64,000 nt of DNA, taken from contig JADJQY010000004.1 in NCBI GenBank assembly GCA_016712505.1, forward strand, positions 372,001 through 436,000. The letters run 5' to 3'. This stretch comes from Candidatus Eiseniibacteriota bacterium. GTDB taxonomy: Bacteria; Eisenbacteria; RBG-16-71-46; CAIMUX01. Below are positions 9,017 to 19,300 of this stretch, in pieces. Position 1 is the first letter of the stretch, and each line of letters opens with the position of its first letter. Both the position numbers and the translations under genes were made by a program. The notes beneath the pieces are model-generated. The model was not told the origin of the DNA, made no database searches, and saw only the letters and a list, made by a program, of their open reading frames with translations.

Positions 9017-10449
9017 TCGACGCGCTCGGAACCGCGTGGGTGAGCCTGGCTATCCACCTCTGGAAGGCCACCTGGAGCGTTCTCCCCCTGCTCATCCTCG
9101 CACGTGTCGCACGCCAGAGCTCGGTGCGGGTCCTGGAAGGTCTGCTCCTCCTCGCCCTCGGCTTCACCCTGATCCCTCTCGGCACAATCGCCGGTCTCAT
9201 TCCCGAGTCGTGGCGCTTCGCGATGCCGATCACGCCACCCGCCACTCGCTCCGAAGCCGCGGCGAGCCTCCTCGGCCTGGTCACACTCGAGGCGGTTCGC
9301 GCGCCGATGACCCACTCACTGACGACGGCCGGTTGGGCGAGCCTCGTCCTTTCCCTCGTCTGGGGCTCGGTCGTCGCGTTCCAGTTCGCGCGCTTGGGCC
9401 ATCAGCTCGCGGCCGCCGGCCGGATTGCGCGTTCCGCCCGGATCAACCGGCACCCCGCAGTGCGCGCGGCGGCCGAGCGGTTGCACCTCCCGTCGGAAGC
9501 GGTCCTCGAGAGTTCCCTGGTACACAGCCCGGTGACGGTCGGGTTCGTGCGTCCCCGGATCGTCCTCCCCGCTGACGCGGTCCAGGCGTACGACGAGGCG
9601 CAGCTCACCGCCATCCTGGCCCACGAGCAGCGGCATTGTGCCCGTCGCGACCCGCTGCGATTCCTGGTCGGACGCATCGTCTCGACCCTGCTCTTCTTCT
9701 ATCCCCCACTCGGCTACCTGCTGCGCGAGCTCGAGGCGGCGGGCGAGCTGGACTGTGACGCGGCCGCAGTGAGGGCCGGCGTTCCTCCAAAGGCCTATCT
9801 ATCCGCGCTCCGCACCAGCGTGCGTGGCGCATTGTCCGCCCCGGCGCTCTCCGCCGGACGCTTCGTGGTCGGTCTCCGCAGTGGATCGTTTCAGAGTCGG
9901 TGTGATCGCGTCCTGAACCCAGAGAGGTACCAAAGCATGTCTCGCTCCAGATCTCTTCTCCTGGCTGCCGCCGCCTGCGTCGTCGTCGGCCTGATCGCAG
10001 CCAACTCGCTCCGTCCCCGTCCGGTCGACGCCGCGATCACCGATCCGACAGAGGAGTCGCTCACCGAGGTCAGCGCGACGGAGACCGAATCCTCCTCGGC
10101 CACGGCCAACTCGACCGAGACCGAGGAGGAGTACAACCCGGTTCCGCTCGAGCTTCGGACGCCCGACTTCCCGCCTCGCCTCGCCTCGATGGAAGACGGC
10201 CCGATGCCCTATCCCGAGGCGGAGCGGCAGGCAGGAATCACCGGAACCGTCGTGGTCGAGATCGATATCGACGCCGAGGGAAAGGTCACCCGCACCGCGA
10301 TCAAGGAGGAGATCGAAGGTCACCCCGCCTTCACCGAGCAGGCCCTCCTCTACGTCCCGAAGTGGAAGTTCGTCCCGGCCAAGAAGGGCGGAGTTCCCAT
10401 CGCCTCGACCGTCATCCTGCCGGTCCGGTTCCAGGTCGACGGCTGCTAG
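9013..10449 (+). CDS. M56-family membrane metalloprotease fused to a TonB C-terminal domain (BlaR1-like)
   Basis: A 478-residue membrane protein starting at a GTG that overlaps the blaI stop. The zinc protease signature His-Glu-Gln-Arg-His is at residues 204-208 with Glu-Leu-Asp-Cys-Asp at 245-249 as the likely third-ligand region. Helices flank it (about 20-65, 105-125 and 220-240). A further helix at 313-331 leads to a Glu/Thr/Ser-rich linker, then a TonB-type domain at about 400-478 containing Gly-Ile-Thr-Gly-Thr-Val-Val-Val-Glu-Ile-Asp and Trp-Lys-Phe-Val-Pro-Ala. There is no penicillin-binding sensor domain as in BlaR1; the TonB domain takes its place. It probably senses an envelope signal and cleaves the BlaI-type repressor. 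Secreted protein A follows 15 bases downstream. Confidence 0.85.
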   Translation: MIDALGTAWVSLAIHLWKATWSVLPLLILARVARQSSVRVLEGLLLLALGFTLIPLGTIAGLIPESWRFAMPITPPATRSEAAASLLGLVTLEAVRAPMTHSLTTAGWASLVLSLVWGSVVAFQFARLGHQLAAAGRIARSARINRHPAVRAAAERLHLPSEAVLESSLVHSPVTVGFVRPRIVLPADAVQAYDEAQLTAILAHEQRHCARRDPLRFLVGRIVSTLLFFYPPLGYLLRELEAAGELDCDAAAVRAGVPPKAYLSALRTSVRGALSAPALSAGRFVVGLRSGSFQSRCDRVLNPERYQSMSRSRSLLLAAAACVVVGLIAANSLRPRPVDAAITDPTEESLTEVSATETESSSATANSTETEEEYNPVPLELRTPDFPPRLASMEDGPMPYPEAERQAGITGTVVVEIDIDAEGKVTRTAIKEEIEGHPAFTEQALLYVPKWKFVPAKKGGVPIASTVILPVRFQVDGC

Positions 10450-10464
10450 TATCGGAGGTGACCT

Positions 10465-11181
10465 ATGCTCGTGCGGACGAGTGGAGCACTGCTACTCCTG
10501 GTTCCAGCCCTCTGCCTTGGTCAGTCACAGCTCACGATTTTGCACACCGACGCCCCCGGCGTGACGGTGATCGCACCAGGTGGGGGCTGCAAGTCGTCGG
10601 AACCCGTCGTGCATCACGACGGAAGCTGGGAGAACGCCATCGCCTTCCGCGGAGACGCGGTGTTCGAGCCGTACTACGGGGCGTTCGGTGAGGCGTTCGA
10701 TCTCGGCTCCGGGCAGATCGAGTGCGCCAGCTTCTGGATCACTCAGGATGGCACCAACACGGGGCAGAGCAGCGACCTCTACGTATGGGATCAAGGGATC
10801 GACGGCCCGCCGACGCTGGTGGGCGCGCTGGTGAGCGGCATCGTCTTCACGGACATTCCCGTTTTCCCGGCGTTCGGGCGTTACGACATTGCGATTCCGA
10901 CCGCGGTCACCGGGCCGTTCACGGTGGGTTCCTGGGGAGCCTGGCCCGGAGAGCGGAACGGCTACTACTGGGCGAGCGACGAGAACGGTGCCGGCCATCC
11001 CTGGACCTATGCCGCAGCCATCGGGCCAAACGGCACCGAAGGCTGGCAGGATCCGAGCGAGCCGTTCCCCTTCACGATCACCAGCATGGGAATCGGCGTG
11101 CACTTCACGCCGGACAACCCGACCCCCACGCGCACCACGAGCTGGTCGCGCGTCAAGGCACTCTGGCGCGGAGAACCCTAG
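10465..11181 (+). CDS. Secreted protein A, tail-bearing paralogue family
   Basis: A 238-residue protein with a signal peptide (Leu-rich core, cleavage near Cys-Leu-Gly-Gln at residues 17-20) and no known enzymatic domain. It aligns with proteins at 11366-12091 and 50986-51690: Pro/Glu-Tyr-Tyr-Gly-Ala-Phe-x-Glu, a central Gly-Gln-x-x-Asp-Leu-Tyr-Val-Trp-Asp strand, a Trp-Pro-rich segment, and the C-terminal tail Thr-Thr-Ser-Trp-Ser-Arg-Val-Lys-Ala-Leu-Trp-Arg. It reads as an all-beta carbohydrate- or surface-binding type fold, but no family is recognised. GGAGGT precedes the ATG, and it lies 15 bases after the M56-TonB gene, so it is probably under BlaI-type control. It differs more from B and C than they do from each other. 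Confidence 0.7.
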   Translation: MLVRTSGALLLLVPALCLGQSQLTILHTDAPGVTVIAPGGGCKSSEPVVHHDGSWENAIAFRGDAVFEPYYGAFGEAFDLGSGQIECASFWITQDGTNTGQSSDLYVWDQGIDGPPTLVGALVSGIVFTDIPVFPAFGRYDIAIPTAVTGPFTVGSWGAWPGERNGYYWASDENGAGHPWTYAAAIGPNGTEGWQDPSEPFPFTITSMGIGVHFTPDNPTPTRTTSWSRVKALWRGEP

Positions 11182-11365
11182 CCCTGCCTGCCAAGTACGC
11201 ATCAGGTTGGCCCCAAGGGAGCTGGCACCATGAGCGCAGGTGCCCGTCGGATCGAGTTCTCGGGCAGAGCGGCGCGCGAAGTGGATGGGTCTCCAAGCGG
11301 AAATGGCGTCCGCGGAGAATCGAGCTCCTTCGATTGATTCGCGGGGAAAGAGGATCGAAGCCCGG

Positions 11366-12091
11366 CTATGGACGTGGCACCTCGTACAGTGCCTTGATGA
11401 CACCCCAGGAAGTGCGTTCAACCGGCGTCGGCTCACAGGCGACCACTTCGGCACCTATTCCTAGGGCCATCGTGGGCCCCCAAACCGTTTCGACGTTCGT
11501 CCAGCCGGTCGGATACCCAACGCCCGGGGCGATGTTCGTGTAGGGACACCCATTTCTCGGCCAGGGTCCGCCGTTGAGATCCGCCGCGATAAACCACCCG
11601 GCGACCTCGCCGGGCCAATCTCCCCAGAAGCCGATCCACCACGCGGAGTCAACGCAGCATCCGCCAGGCAACTCTACGACGTGCCGACTCGTGGTCGGCC
11701 AATAGTTGATCGGCCCAGGATCCACGCCTGGGAGTATGCAGCGCACTGCGCCCGGGACTCCACCCTGATCGTCCCATAAGTAGACGTCCATACGTTGGCC
11801 TGACTGGTATCCTGCCTGCGTGAAGTGAAAGACAGCGGCGCAGACTTCGGCAGGATCGAAATAGCACTCGGCGAATGCCCCACTGTACGGCAACGCTATC
11901 CCAGCGTATTGCCAGGCCCAGCCTCCTTCAAAGATCCCATCCGCAGTGAACAACAGCGCACCGCAGGTAGAATCTCCACCCTCCGCAGGTGAGCCAGCTC
12001 CAGGCCCGACTGAAACAGCAGCTTGGCGGTCGACGGCTCCAGCAGGCCCGCACAGTGAGACCATTAGGCAAAGCGCGAGACTTCTTCGCAT
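11366..12091 (-). CDS. Secreted protein B, tail-bearing paralogue family
   Basis: A 241-residue secreted protein; signal peptide ends near Ala-Gly-Ala at about residue 19. It is closely related to the protein at 50986-51690. Shared blocks include Pro-Tyr-Ser/Tyr-Gly-Ala-Phe-Ala-Glu-Cys-Tyr, Asp-Val-Tyr-Leu/Val-Trp, a Trp-Gly-Asp/Asn-Trp-Pro block, Gly-Cys-Pro-Tyr-Thr-Asn-Ile-Ala-Pro-Gly and Val-Trp-Gly-Pro-Thr-x-Ala-Leu-Gly-Ile-Gly. It ends in the family tail Glu-Arg-Thr-Ser-Trp-Gly-Val-Ile-Lys-Ala-Leu-Tyr. Several conserved Cys suggest disulfides, in keeping with export. A GGGGGAG Shine-Dalgarno precedes the ATG. It starts 21 bases after the beta-helix gene and is probably co-transcribed with it. 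Function unknown. Confidence 0.7.
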   Translation of the reverse strand: MRRSLALCLMVSLCGPAGAVDRQAAVSVGPGAGSPAEGGDSTCGALLFTADGIFEGGWAWQYAGIALPYSGAFAECYFDPAEVCAAVFHFTQAGYQSGQRMDVYLWDDQGGVPGAVRCILPGVDPGPINYWPTTSRHVVELPGGCCVDSAWWIGFWGDWPGEVAGWFIAADLNGGPWPRNGCPYTNIAPGVGYPTGWTNVETVWGPTMALGIGAEVVACEPTPVERTSWGVIKALYEVPRP

Positions 12092-12112
12092 TGAGATCTC
12101 CCCCTTGGCTCG

Positions 12113-14327
12113 TCACTCCTCATATGTAATAGTCAATCGAGGCGGCAATCCACCGTCCTTCGATGAGAAGCCGACCCGTCCCGACGTGCCTGCGGTGGGA
12201 ACGACGTGTAGCAGCAGATAGACGTATGAGCTCAAGGAGGCGTGGCTGCCTCCCGGCTGAACGTAGTCAGCGAACCACTTCGCGAGTTGACCACCCCGAG
12301 CCAAGGACACCTGCCCTCCGACCGCCGACGGCCACTCGTCCTGCACACCGAGAATCGCCCGCCCATCGTAGTCAGCGAACGCGTCTCGAGCGCCATGAAG
12401 TCCCCACCCATGAGACGAGCGCCACTGGTACCAGTTCGTTTGTGACAGTACGGTGGAAGTGCGGAATCCGCTGTGCGATCGAACTTGGGGCACTCCGCTC
12501 ACCTGGTTGGGCAAGGCGTATAGATCCAAGTATGCACCCAGAACAGTGCTGGAGCTCGTGATCGCCGAGAAATCGCTCTTCTTGAACCGGAGTATGGTTG
12601 TGTACCCGGAACCAGGCTGGTTACCGACCCGCAGAGTGTCACCGCCGACGTAGAAGCCAGTAGTTTGGTTGGTCTCGCGGATCTCCGTATCTTCGCTTGC
12701 GGCGATGGCCGCTGTGCAAATCCCTTGTGAGCCGAGATACTCGTCGCACGCCACCGGCGGGTCAGCTGCAGGGGAGTTCGGTTGGATGCCATACCCGTCG
12801 ACTGCATCGGCACAGAACAACGGGTCGTCGTCACGGATGCAGTTGTCGCACGGAGCTTGCTCCGGGAATTCGGGATCGTTCTCATAGAGGCTCATGCAGG
12901 AGCGCACGAGTCCGACGGCAGTGTTGTCCTCGTGAAACGCGGCACCCAGGGTGCTGCCGCTGTCCGAGTGAGCACAGGTTCAGAGCAAAGATGCTATTCG
13001 TGCACTCGAGATCGATCGGATGGTTAGGGCTGGTCCCGCCTCGAAGAAACGCGCCGCCGGCCTTGCCGGCGGTGGCCACATTGCCGACAAACGTCACGTG
13101 ACTCCACGTCGAAGTTGGGGATCCCGACCCGCTCCAATAGACACCCCCACCGGCTCTTGCGGTGCATCTCGAAATCTCGCAGCCAGTCAGGTCGAGGCTC
13201 GCGCCAGTGGCGTAGATGGCTCCACCAACGCCTTCCCGTCCCGCGGAACCATCGCCGGTCGCGGAGTTCTCAGAAAAGACGCACCTATCGACGCTTCGCC
13301 CGTGCTCAGTGAAGAGCGCGCCACCTCGGTTGAGCGCGGTGTTCCGGACAAAGGTGCAATGATCTATCGCCCAGGTGCCGTGAAAGACGTTGGCGCCGCC
13401 GCCGTTCTTCGTGGCACTGTTGTTGTAAAAACCATTGTACGAAACGGCGTCCGGCACATTGGACGTGACGTGGAGCTGTAGGGCGCCTCCCTCTCGCGCG
13501 GAGTTTCCGACGAAGACACAACCCACGAGCCCGCCCCCGGTCATGTCACGCCAATACAACCCTCCGCCCACGCTGGCGGACCCGGCCTGGACATCAAAGT
13601 CGGCTCCGACAACCGCATTCGCCTCGAAATGGCAGCTGCTGATTTCCGGCGAAGCACCGGCGACGAACGCACCGGCTCCGCCAATCTGGCTCTGCCCGCT
13701 TTCGAACGATTCATAGGTAACAGTGTTGTTTAGGAAGTCGCAGTCGCGCAGGATGAGCTGACCGCCCGACATCGCCTTGTAGCATAAAGCTCCGCCGACG
13801 CCATCGGTCACGTTGTTGCCGAGAAAGACGCAACTTTGAATCGTCGCCGTAGAACCACCGATCACCTTGATTGCTCCACCGCCATCGAACGGGGTGGTCA
13901 CGTCGGGGAGGTCGCCCCCGGTGAAGGTGAACCCAGTGTTGCCTAGCCCTCCGATAGCCGTTCCAGAGCCCGTTCCATCGAGCAGCGCGTGGCGATGTCC
14001 GGATGCTGCCTGTACGATCGTCTCCGAGGCACCAGCCTCGGACTTCAGGGTTACTCCGCCTATGAAGTCAAGCTCTCCGCAGAGCGAATACGTGCCGGGC
14101 GCTACAAGGACCACGTCGCCACTCTGCGGGAGGTTGCCGCAGGAAAGGCAAGCGCACGCGGAGCCAAACGCCCGATCAAGGGTCTCCCAGGCGTCCTCTG
14201 GGGAGTCGCCAGCGTTGTTGTCGGATCCCGCAGAGGCGGAAACGTACCAAGTAGCCGGGGTGGCCGTGGTAGGCGCAGCGAGAAGGACCAACACGGCGAA
14301 AACGGTTGAGATTCCCAGCTTGGGCAT
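12113..14327 (-). CDS. Secreted right-handed beta-helix protein with DNRLRE-type C-terminal domain, frameshifted as read
   Basis: Two abutting frames make one logical gene. The first (14327 down to 12882) has a signal peptide, then Gly-Ser-Asp-Asn-Asn-Ala-Gly-Asp-Ser-Pro near residue 34, and many short repeats of the Gly-Gly-Ala-hydrophobic type seen in right-handed parallel beta-helices. The second (to 12113) continues the helix end (Asp-Asp-Pro-Leu-Phe-Cys, then Asn-Ser-Pro-Ala-Ala) and closes with a DNRLRE-like domain (Thr-Ile-Leu-Arg-Phe; Gly-Phe-Ser-Ser-Lys-Asp; Pro-Pro-Arg-Leu-Thr-Ile-Thr-Tyr). The frame switch lies between about 12950 and 12980: the second frame has a TGA at 12980-12982 but is open after it. 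A GGAGG precedes the ATG. Probably a surface adhesin or polysaccharide-binding protein. Confidence 0.72.
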
Positions 14328-14432
14328 CTTGACCTCCCCGTGGGGGACGGGCGCGAACTGGCTAGCACTCCAGGAGGCTAAGTTCGGACTCTAGCTCGGT
14401 GAGGATAGTGGTCGCGGAGAGATCGCGTCAAG

Positions 14433-14505
14433 CCAATCGGTGCGTTTTGCTGCTGCCACATGATTATGTCCTCCAATCGGTGCGTTTTGCCAATCGATGC
14501 GTTCG
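14433..14505. repeat. Short direct repeat, two exact 18-base copies and one degenerate
   Basis: CCAATCGGTGCGTTTTGC occurs at 14433-14450 and again at 14473-14490, 40 bases apart. A third, imperfect copy (CCAATCGATGCGTTC) begins at 14490. The unit is more A+T-rich than its surroundings. It lies in the non-coding stretch upstream of the beta-helix gene. It could be tandem regulator sites or a remnant of a small repeat element; it is too short and too few for CRISPR. Confidence 0.6.
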
Positions 14506-14994
14506 TTCGCGGCGCCCACGTTCACTCTGGCAGTCTCCATTGGTGAAGGTTCTCCGGGGCGGGGAGCTCTCGGCGATCACCGTCAGGTTGCGCCCCGCGC
14601 GCGATTTCGCCGGACGATCGCTCTTGCGCCAGGCGCCGACAGAACTCGAACCTGCTCACCGATGCGGGCCGGGGGGCAAAGTCCTGATGCTTGGGAGTTC
14701 GCCTACGAGGATCCCTGCAAGTTACGTCGCGGCCGCACAGCGGCGCGCACGACAAGGGCCGAGAGGCAAATCCAAAACCGTCCATTCCTTTGCCCCGCCG
14801 CAACCTACCTGCGCCTCCGTCACGGAGAGCACCGTGCCGTCGTGGGCGACGCTGCGGAGATGCCGCCGGAGCTGCGAGAGCACTCAGCCCGCGCGCTCGG
14901 CGAATTGACTCGCTGCACAACCCCGAATGGCCCGATAGGGGCCAGGGCCACGAGCTGGTCGCGCGTCAAGGCCACATGGCGCGCCGATCGTTAG
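14497..14994 (+). pseudogene. Relic of a tail-bearing secreted gene (3' end recognisable)
   Basis: The stretch 14328-14990 has no convincing intact gene. Its last codons spell Ala-Thr-Ser-Trp-Ser-Arg-Val-Lys-Ala-Thr-Trp-Arg, the C-terminal tail of the A/B/C family. The DNA at 14948-14972 is identical over 25 bases to 11135-11159 in gene A. Upstream of this the frame (open from 14497) has odd, Arg/Ala-rich content, no signal peptide and no match to the family body, so I read it as a decayed or recombined 3' end. Its TAG overlaps the stop of the convergent GT87 gene by two bases. Alternatively it could be a real but unrelated ORF that gained the tail. Confidence 0.45.
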
Positions 14995-16352
14995 TCGACG
15001 GTCCTCCGGTCCTCTGGGTGCTCGAGCCTACCGCCGGGACCATCGACTCCGGAGCCTGTTTTTCCGTAGGCGGCGCGCCGAACGGTCAGCAGCGTGAGCC
15101 CGATCGCCCCGTAGAGGGTTGGATAGCAGAGGAGCTTGGCCCACCCGGATCGCTGATACGCGCGGACGCTCGGCTCGAGCCCGAAACTGAGCACGGTGCA
15201 CACGAGGACTGCGAGCCATGGGTCGCGGACGTTCGGCCTAGGCTGCGTCAGGAGCAGCACCCAAGCGGAGGGTACGAGCAGTAGGTAGTGGTGATCTGCC
15301 GCGAGCGGGGTGAAGAGCACCGAGAGGTTAAGTAGAGCCAGCAGCGGGAACAGCTCCGTCTCCGGTGCCGCGCCGGCTCGGGCGCCCCCGAGCGTGCTCC
15401 ACACCAGCGCGAACAGCGTCGTCCCGGAGAGAAGGAGCGCCAACCAGGGAGCGTCGAGCAGCACCCCTGCGTTCCACTGCGAGGGGGTCAAGAACCCCCC
15501 GAAGAACGCGATGAGGTTGGGGAGCCCGGTTCCCGCGGCATCCCTCTCCACCAGTGAACGGAACAGACGTTGGAGCGAGGCGACGTAGGTCGAAGGCCCG
15601 AGCAGGAGAGCACCGATACCAGAGGCAGCGAAGAGAGTGATCGCCATCGTCTGGAGTGCCTTCCAGTCCCGCCTCACGAACAGGTAGAGGGCGAACAACC
15701 CGCCGAAGTACTTGAGCAGGAGCAGCCCGGCAAGACTCACTCCGGAGAGCCGGGGAAGCGTTCGGAGTCGGCCGAGCACGAAGGCGCCGACCAGCAGCAG
15801 AATCAATGGGTAGATCTGCCCCCGCTCCAGAGTGCGGAGAAACGGCACACCGCCCGCGAGAAGAACCAAGAGCGCGAACGAAGGGAAGCTGCGCAGAGGC
15901 ACGCGCAGCGCTCGCAACCAAACGAGCCACGCGGCGAGGAGGAGAACCGTGCTCAGGCCGAGCCAGAGCCACTTCGCGCTTGTCGGGGGTAGCCAGGCGA
16001 CGCTGGCAAACAGCGCGGCGATGGCCGGTGGATTGACGTACATCAGCATGTGCGGTTCGCCGGTCCCATAACCGACGGATGCCTCGCCGAACCAACGGTC
16101 GTCGTAGATTCGAGAGAGGTCCTTCCCGTCGATCAACACCCGGCCGGCGGTCCAGTAGCCGGCAAAGTCCGAAACCCGGTCCCCGGCGCGACGCACCCCG
16201 ACCGTGGCCACCAGGCCGAGAAGGACCAACCCCAGCACGAGGAGGCACCGCTCCCACGCCCGAGGAAGCCGGCGGAAGGGAAGAAGCCCGACGATCGGCT
16301 GCCGGCGCGGGGGGCTATCGCTCGGGGGCGAAGGCCGTCCGGACAGACTCAC
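14991..16352 (-). CDS. GT87-type (DUF2029) membrane glycosyltransferase-like protein
   Basis: A 453-residue integral membrane protein of the GT-C class. Near the N-terminus, after the first helix, it has Ser-Asp-Phe-Ala-Gly-Tyr-Trp-Thr-Ala-Gly at about residues 60-70; the Asp-Phe pair in the first periplasmic loop is typical of the catalytic Asp of GT87 polyprenol-phosphate-mannose mannosyltransferases. About ten hydrophobic helices follow, with a His-His-Tyr pair in a late loop (Ala-Asp-His-His-Tyr-Leu-Leu-Leu). GTG start overlaps the stop of the upstream spermidine synthase-like gene (GTGA). It probably transfers a sugar from a lipid carrier outside the cytoplasm. The acceptor is unknown. 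Confidence 0.78.
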   Translation of the reverse strand: MSLSGRPSPPSDSPPRRQPIVGLLPFRRLPRAWERCLLVLGLVLLGLVATVGVRRAGDRVSDFAGYWTAGRVLIDGKDLSRIYDDRWFGEASVGYGTGEPHMLMYVNPPAIAALFASVAWLPPTSAKWLWLGLSTVLLLAAWLVWLRALRVPLRSFPSFALLVLLAGGVPFLRTLERGQIYPLILLLVGAFVLGRLRTLPRLSGVSLAGLLLLKYFGGLFALYLFVRRDWKALQTMAITLFAASGIGALLLGPSTYVASLQRLFRSLVERDAAGTGLPNLIAFFGGFLTPSQWNAGVLLDAPWLALLLSGTTLFALVWSTLGGARAGAAPETELFPLLALLNLSVLFTPLAADHHYLLLVPSAWVLLLTQPRPNVRDPWLAVLVCTVLSFGLEPSVRAYQRSGWAKLLCYPTLYGAIGLTLLTVRRAAYGKTGSGVDGPGGRLEHPEDRRTVD

Positions 16353-19300
16353 GGGGTCGCCTTCGCGGCGTCGATCAGTTCGGGATCGCCGGGATTGAAG
16401 AAGAGGCCGCGCTGGACGAGTTCGCGCGCCGCCGCGGGATCGTCGAGCCGGAGCGCCAGGCGCGCGGCGAGGACGAAGGGAGCGGAGTAGTAGGGGAAGC
16501 GCTGGGCGGCATTCCGCGCGAGCTGGTAAGCGGCGGCGTTCTCGCCGCGATCACGGAGAAGACGGGCAAGGCCGAGATTGGCATCGAGCCAGGTGTCGCT
16601 CTCGGGATGGCCGAGGGCGCGGCGATACAACTGCTCTGCCCGGACCAGATCTCCGCGACCGCGATGGAAGGCGGCCCCGAAGGTGAGCGCGAGCGGCACC
16701 TCGTACTGGCTCAGCACCTCGTCGAACATCTCCGGCGTCAGCATTCCGGCCTGGCGGGCCGCGACCAGGCCGGTCGTGACCTCCTCGCGGAACGCCCGCA
16801 GCGAGGCTCCGCGCGCGGACCACTTCTCGACTCGGGCGGCCAGATCCTGGCGATCGCGCGCGCGAAGTTCGGTCAGAAAACCGCGTTCCTGGATCTGCCG
16901 TAGCTCGATCCAGGGATCGAAGAGCCAGGTTCCCTCGAGCGCCAGCGGCTCGACCCGGCTCGGGTAGTCGACGATCGCCTCGAGACCCGACTCGAGCGGC
17001 CAACCGGGCCAGAGCGATTCGTACGCCGCGATGCGAGAGCGGGCGCCCAGCTCCGCCGCAGCCGTCCCGATCTGTCCGGCCCCCGGAGTGGCGAGATCGC
17101 GCCGGAGCATCTCGATCGGCATGCGATGCTCGAGCCAGACGTTGTCATCGGTGTTCCGCCGGGCCGAACCGACGTAACCCCGCACGGCACTCTCGGGCAT
17201 GAGCAGGAAGAAGCCGAGTTCGCGCGGGTCTCGGATCCCGATCTCGCCCAGGGTGGCCCGAACATCCGGATCGAGGAAGCGGCGCAGGACCAGGTCCCAA
17301 GGCGCAGAGATCGGCTGGTCGGAGCCGAGCACCATCAGGTCGCCGAAGTTGATCTGGAAGACGATCAGGTGCGAAAACTCCGCCTGCAGCGAGGCGAGCA
17401 TGGTGCGAAACGCCTCGTCCGATATCCGATAGTTCTGGATCCACTGCGCGAAAACTCCGCCCGGCCTCAGGTGTCGGCGGACCGAGCGATAGAACTCGAC
17501 CGTGAATAGGTTCGCCACACCCGCCATCCAGGGGTTCGACGGCTCGGAGGTGATCACGTCGTAGGGTTCCCGCGCCTGTTCGAGAAAGAGGCGCCCATCT
17601 TCCAGCGCCACGCGGCAACGCGGATCCGCCAAGGGGGAACGGTTGATCGACTCGAAGTAGGGAGAGGCTTCGATCACCGCCGGTTCCAGTTCGGCCACGT
17701 CGACCGCCTTGACCTCGTCGTGCGCCAGCACCGAGCCGACGGTCATGCCGCTGCCGTAGCCGATCACCAGGACGCGGTCGATCTGGGGCGTGGCGAAGAG
17801 CGGCAGGTGACCCAGGAGAAGCTGGGTCTGCGTGTCGCCCCGATCGGTCGAGGCATCCGGTTTCCCGCTGACACAGAGGGTCGCCCCCTGAATGGCGCGA
17901 AAGACGGCCACGCTGGCGTTCTTCCCTTCGCGGGCGAAGAGCAGCCGGCCCGGATTGCTGCGCGCTCTCTCCCCCTCGAGGCTGACGGCCTCGCGGTACA
18001 GCCCCTGGTTCCACCGCGCCGCATTCCAGGGCGGGGCGAAGATCACGAGCAGGGTGATGCTGACCGCCCCGACTGCCGCGGGCCAGAACCGGGAGAACGG
18101 CCGGAGTTCGGCTTGCGTTCCCGCTGCGGCCCTCAAGCCAAGCAGCGCGACCAGGCCGAGGATCGCGCTCAGCACGGCTGCCAGCTTCAAGCTGTTCCAA
18201 ACCCCCAATCCGGGCACGAGCCAGAAGCCGGCCGCGAGGCTGCCGAGGATCGAGCCGAGCGTGTTCCCGAAGTAGAGACGGGCAACGGTGCGGGAAGGAT
18301 CGAGGTCCGGCCGGGCCTCGCGCGCCGCCCGGAGCGCCGCAGGAAAGAGCGCCCCGGAGAAGAGGCAGGGGAGGAGGACGAGACACGCGGCGGTGAGCGC
18401 CTGTCCAAAGGCGAAGCCCGCGGTCCCGAACCGCGGTAGCGTCCACCCCTGGATTGCGAGGTGCACCTCCGGGAGACGGTTCGCGACGAACAGGCCAAGC
18501 AGCCCGAGCGCGGCCAGGATCAAGGCGAGAATGCCGAACAGTCGGGCACCGCTCACGGTGCGCGGGGAGAGCCAGCGCGCGGCCGCAGCACTCCCGAGTC
18601 CGATCCCTGCCAGATAGACCGCGAGCATGCAGGAGAAGGCATAAACCGACGGCCCCAGGGTGAGCCCGAGCAACCGGAACCACCCGACCTCGAAGATCAT
18701 CGCCGTCGCCCCGGCCGCTCCGAGCAGCAAAGTCAGGCCACGCATCGCCGCGAGGGAGTCAGTTCCGGCCGCGCCCGCTGGCCGGGCCGCCCGCTCCTCC
18801 TCCCCTCGCGCCTGCACCTGGCGCGCGAGGGCGAGTGCGACGCCACCGGTTGCCAGATCGATCGCCCCGGCCAGCAAGGCCGTTCGCAGGAGCCCAAGCG
18901 ACGGCACCAGGAGGTATCCGGCCAGGAGGGTGCCGACACATGCCCCGACCGTGTTGAGGCCGTAGAGGAGGCCGGTCACCCGCTCCAGACGCGCCTCCCC
19001 CGAGGCGGCCTTGGTCAGGAGCGGGAGGGTCATCCCCATGAGCAAGACCGGCGAACCGATGAGCAGAAAGACCACCGCGAAGCGGACCCCGACCCCAAAC
19101 ACCGGCAGTCCACCGACGCTCTCGAACAGACCGCGAAGCGCCGGATCGAGGAAGCGGAGCAGGGGAAGCGAAAGGAGCGCGTACAGCCCGACGGCGATCT
19201 GGAGCAGGCCGTAGACGCGGATCGGCGACTGCACCCGGCCCTCCAGCCGCCCGGCGAGGGCGCTTCCCAGGGCGAGACCGCCCATGAAGGCCGCGACCAC

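Noticed and set aside
14433..14505. CRISPR or IS end
   Set aside because: Only two exact copies, 18 bases, no leader, no transposase.
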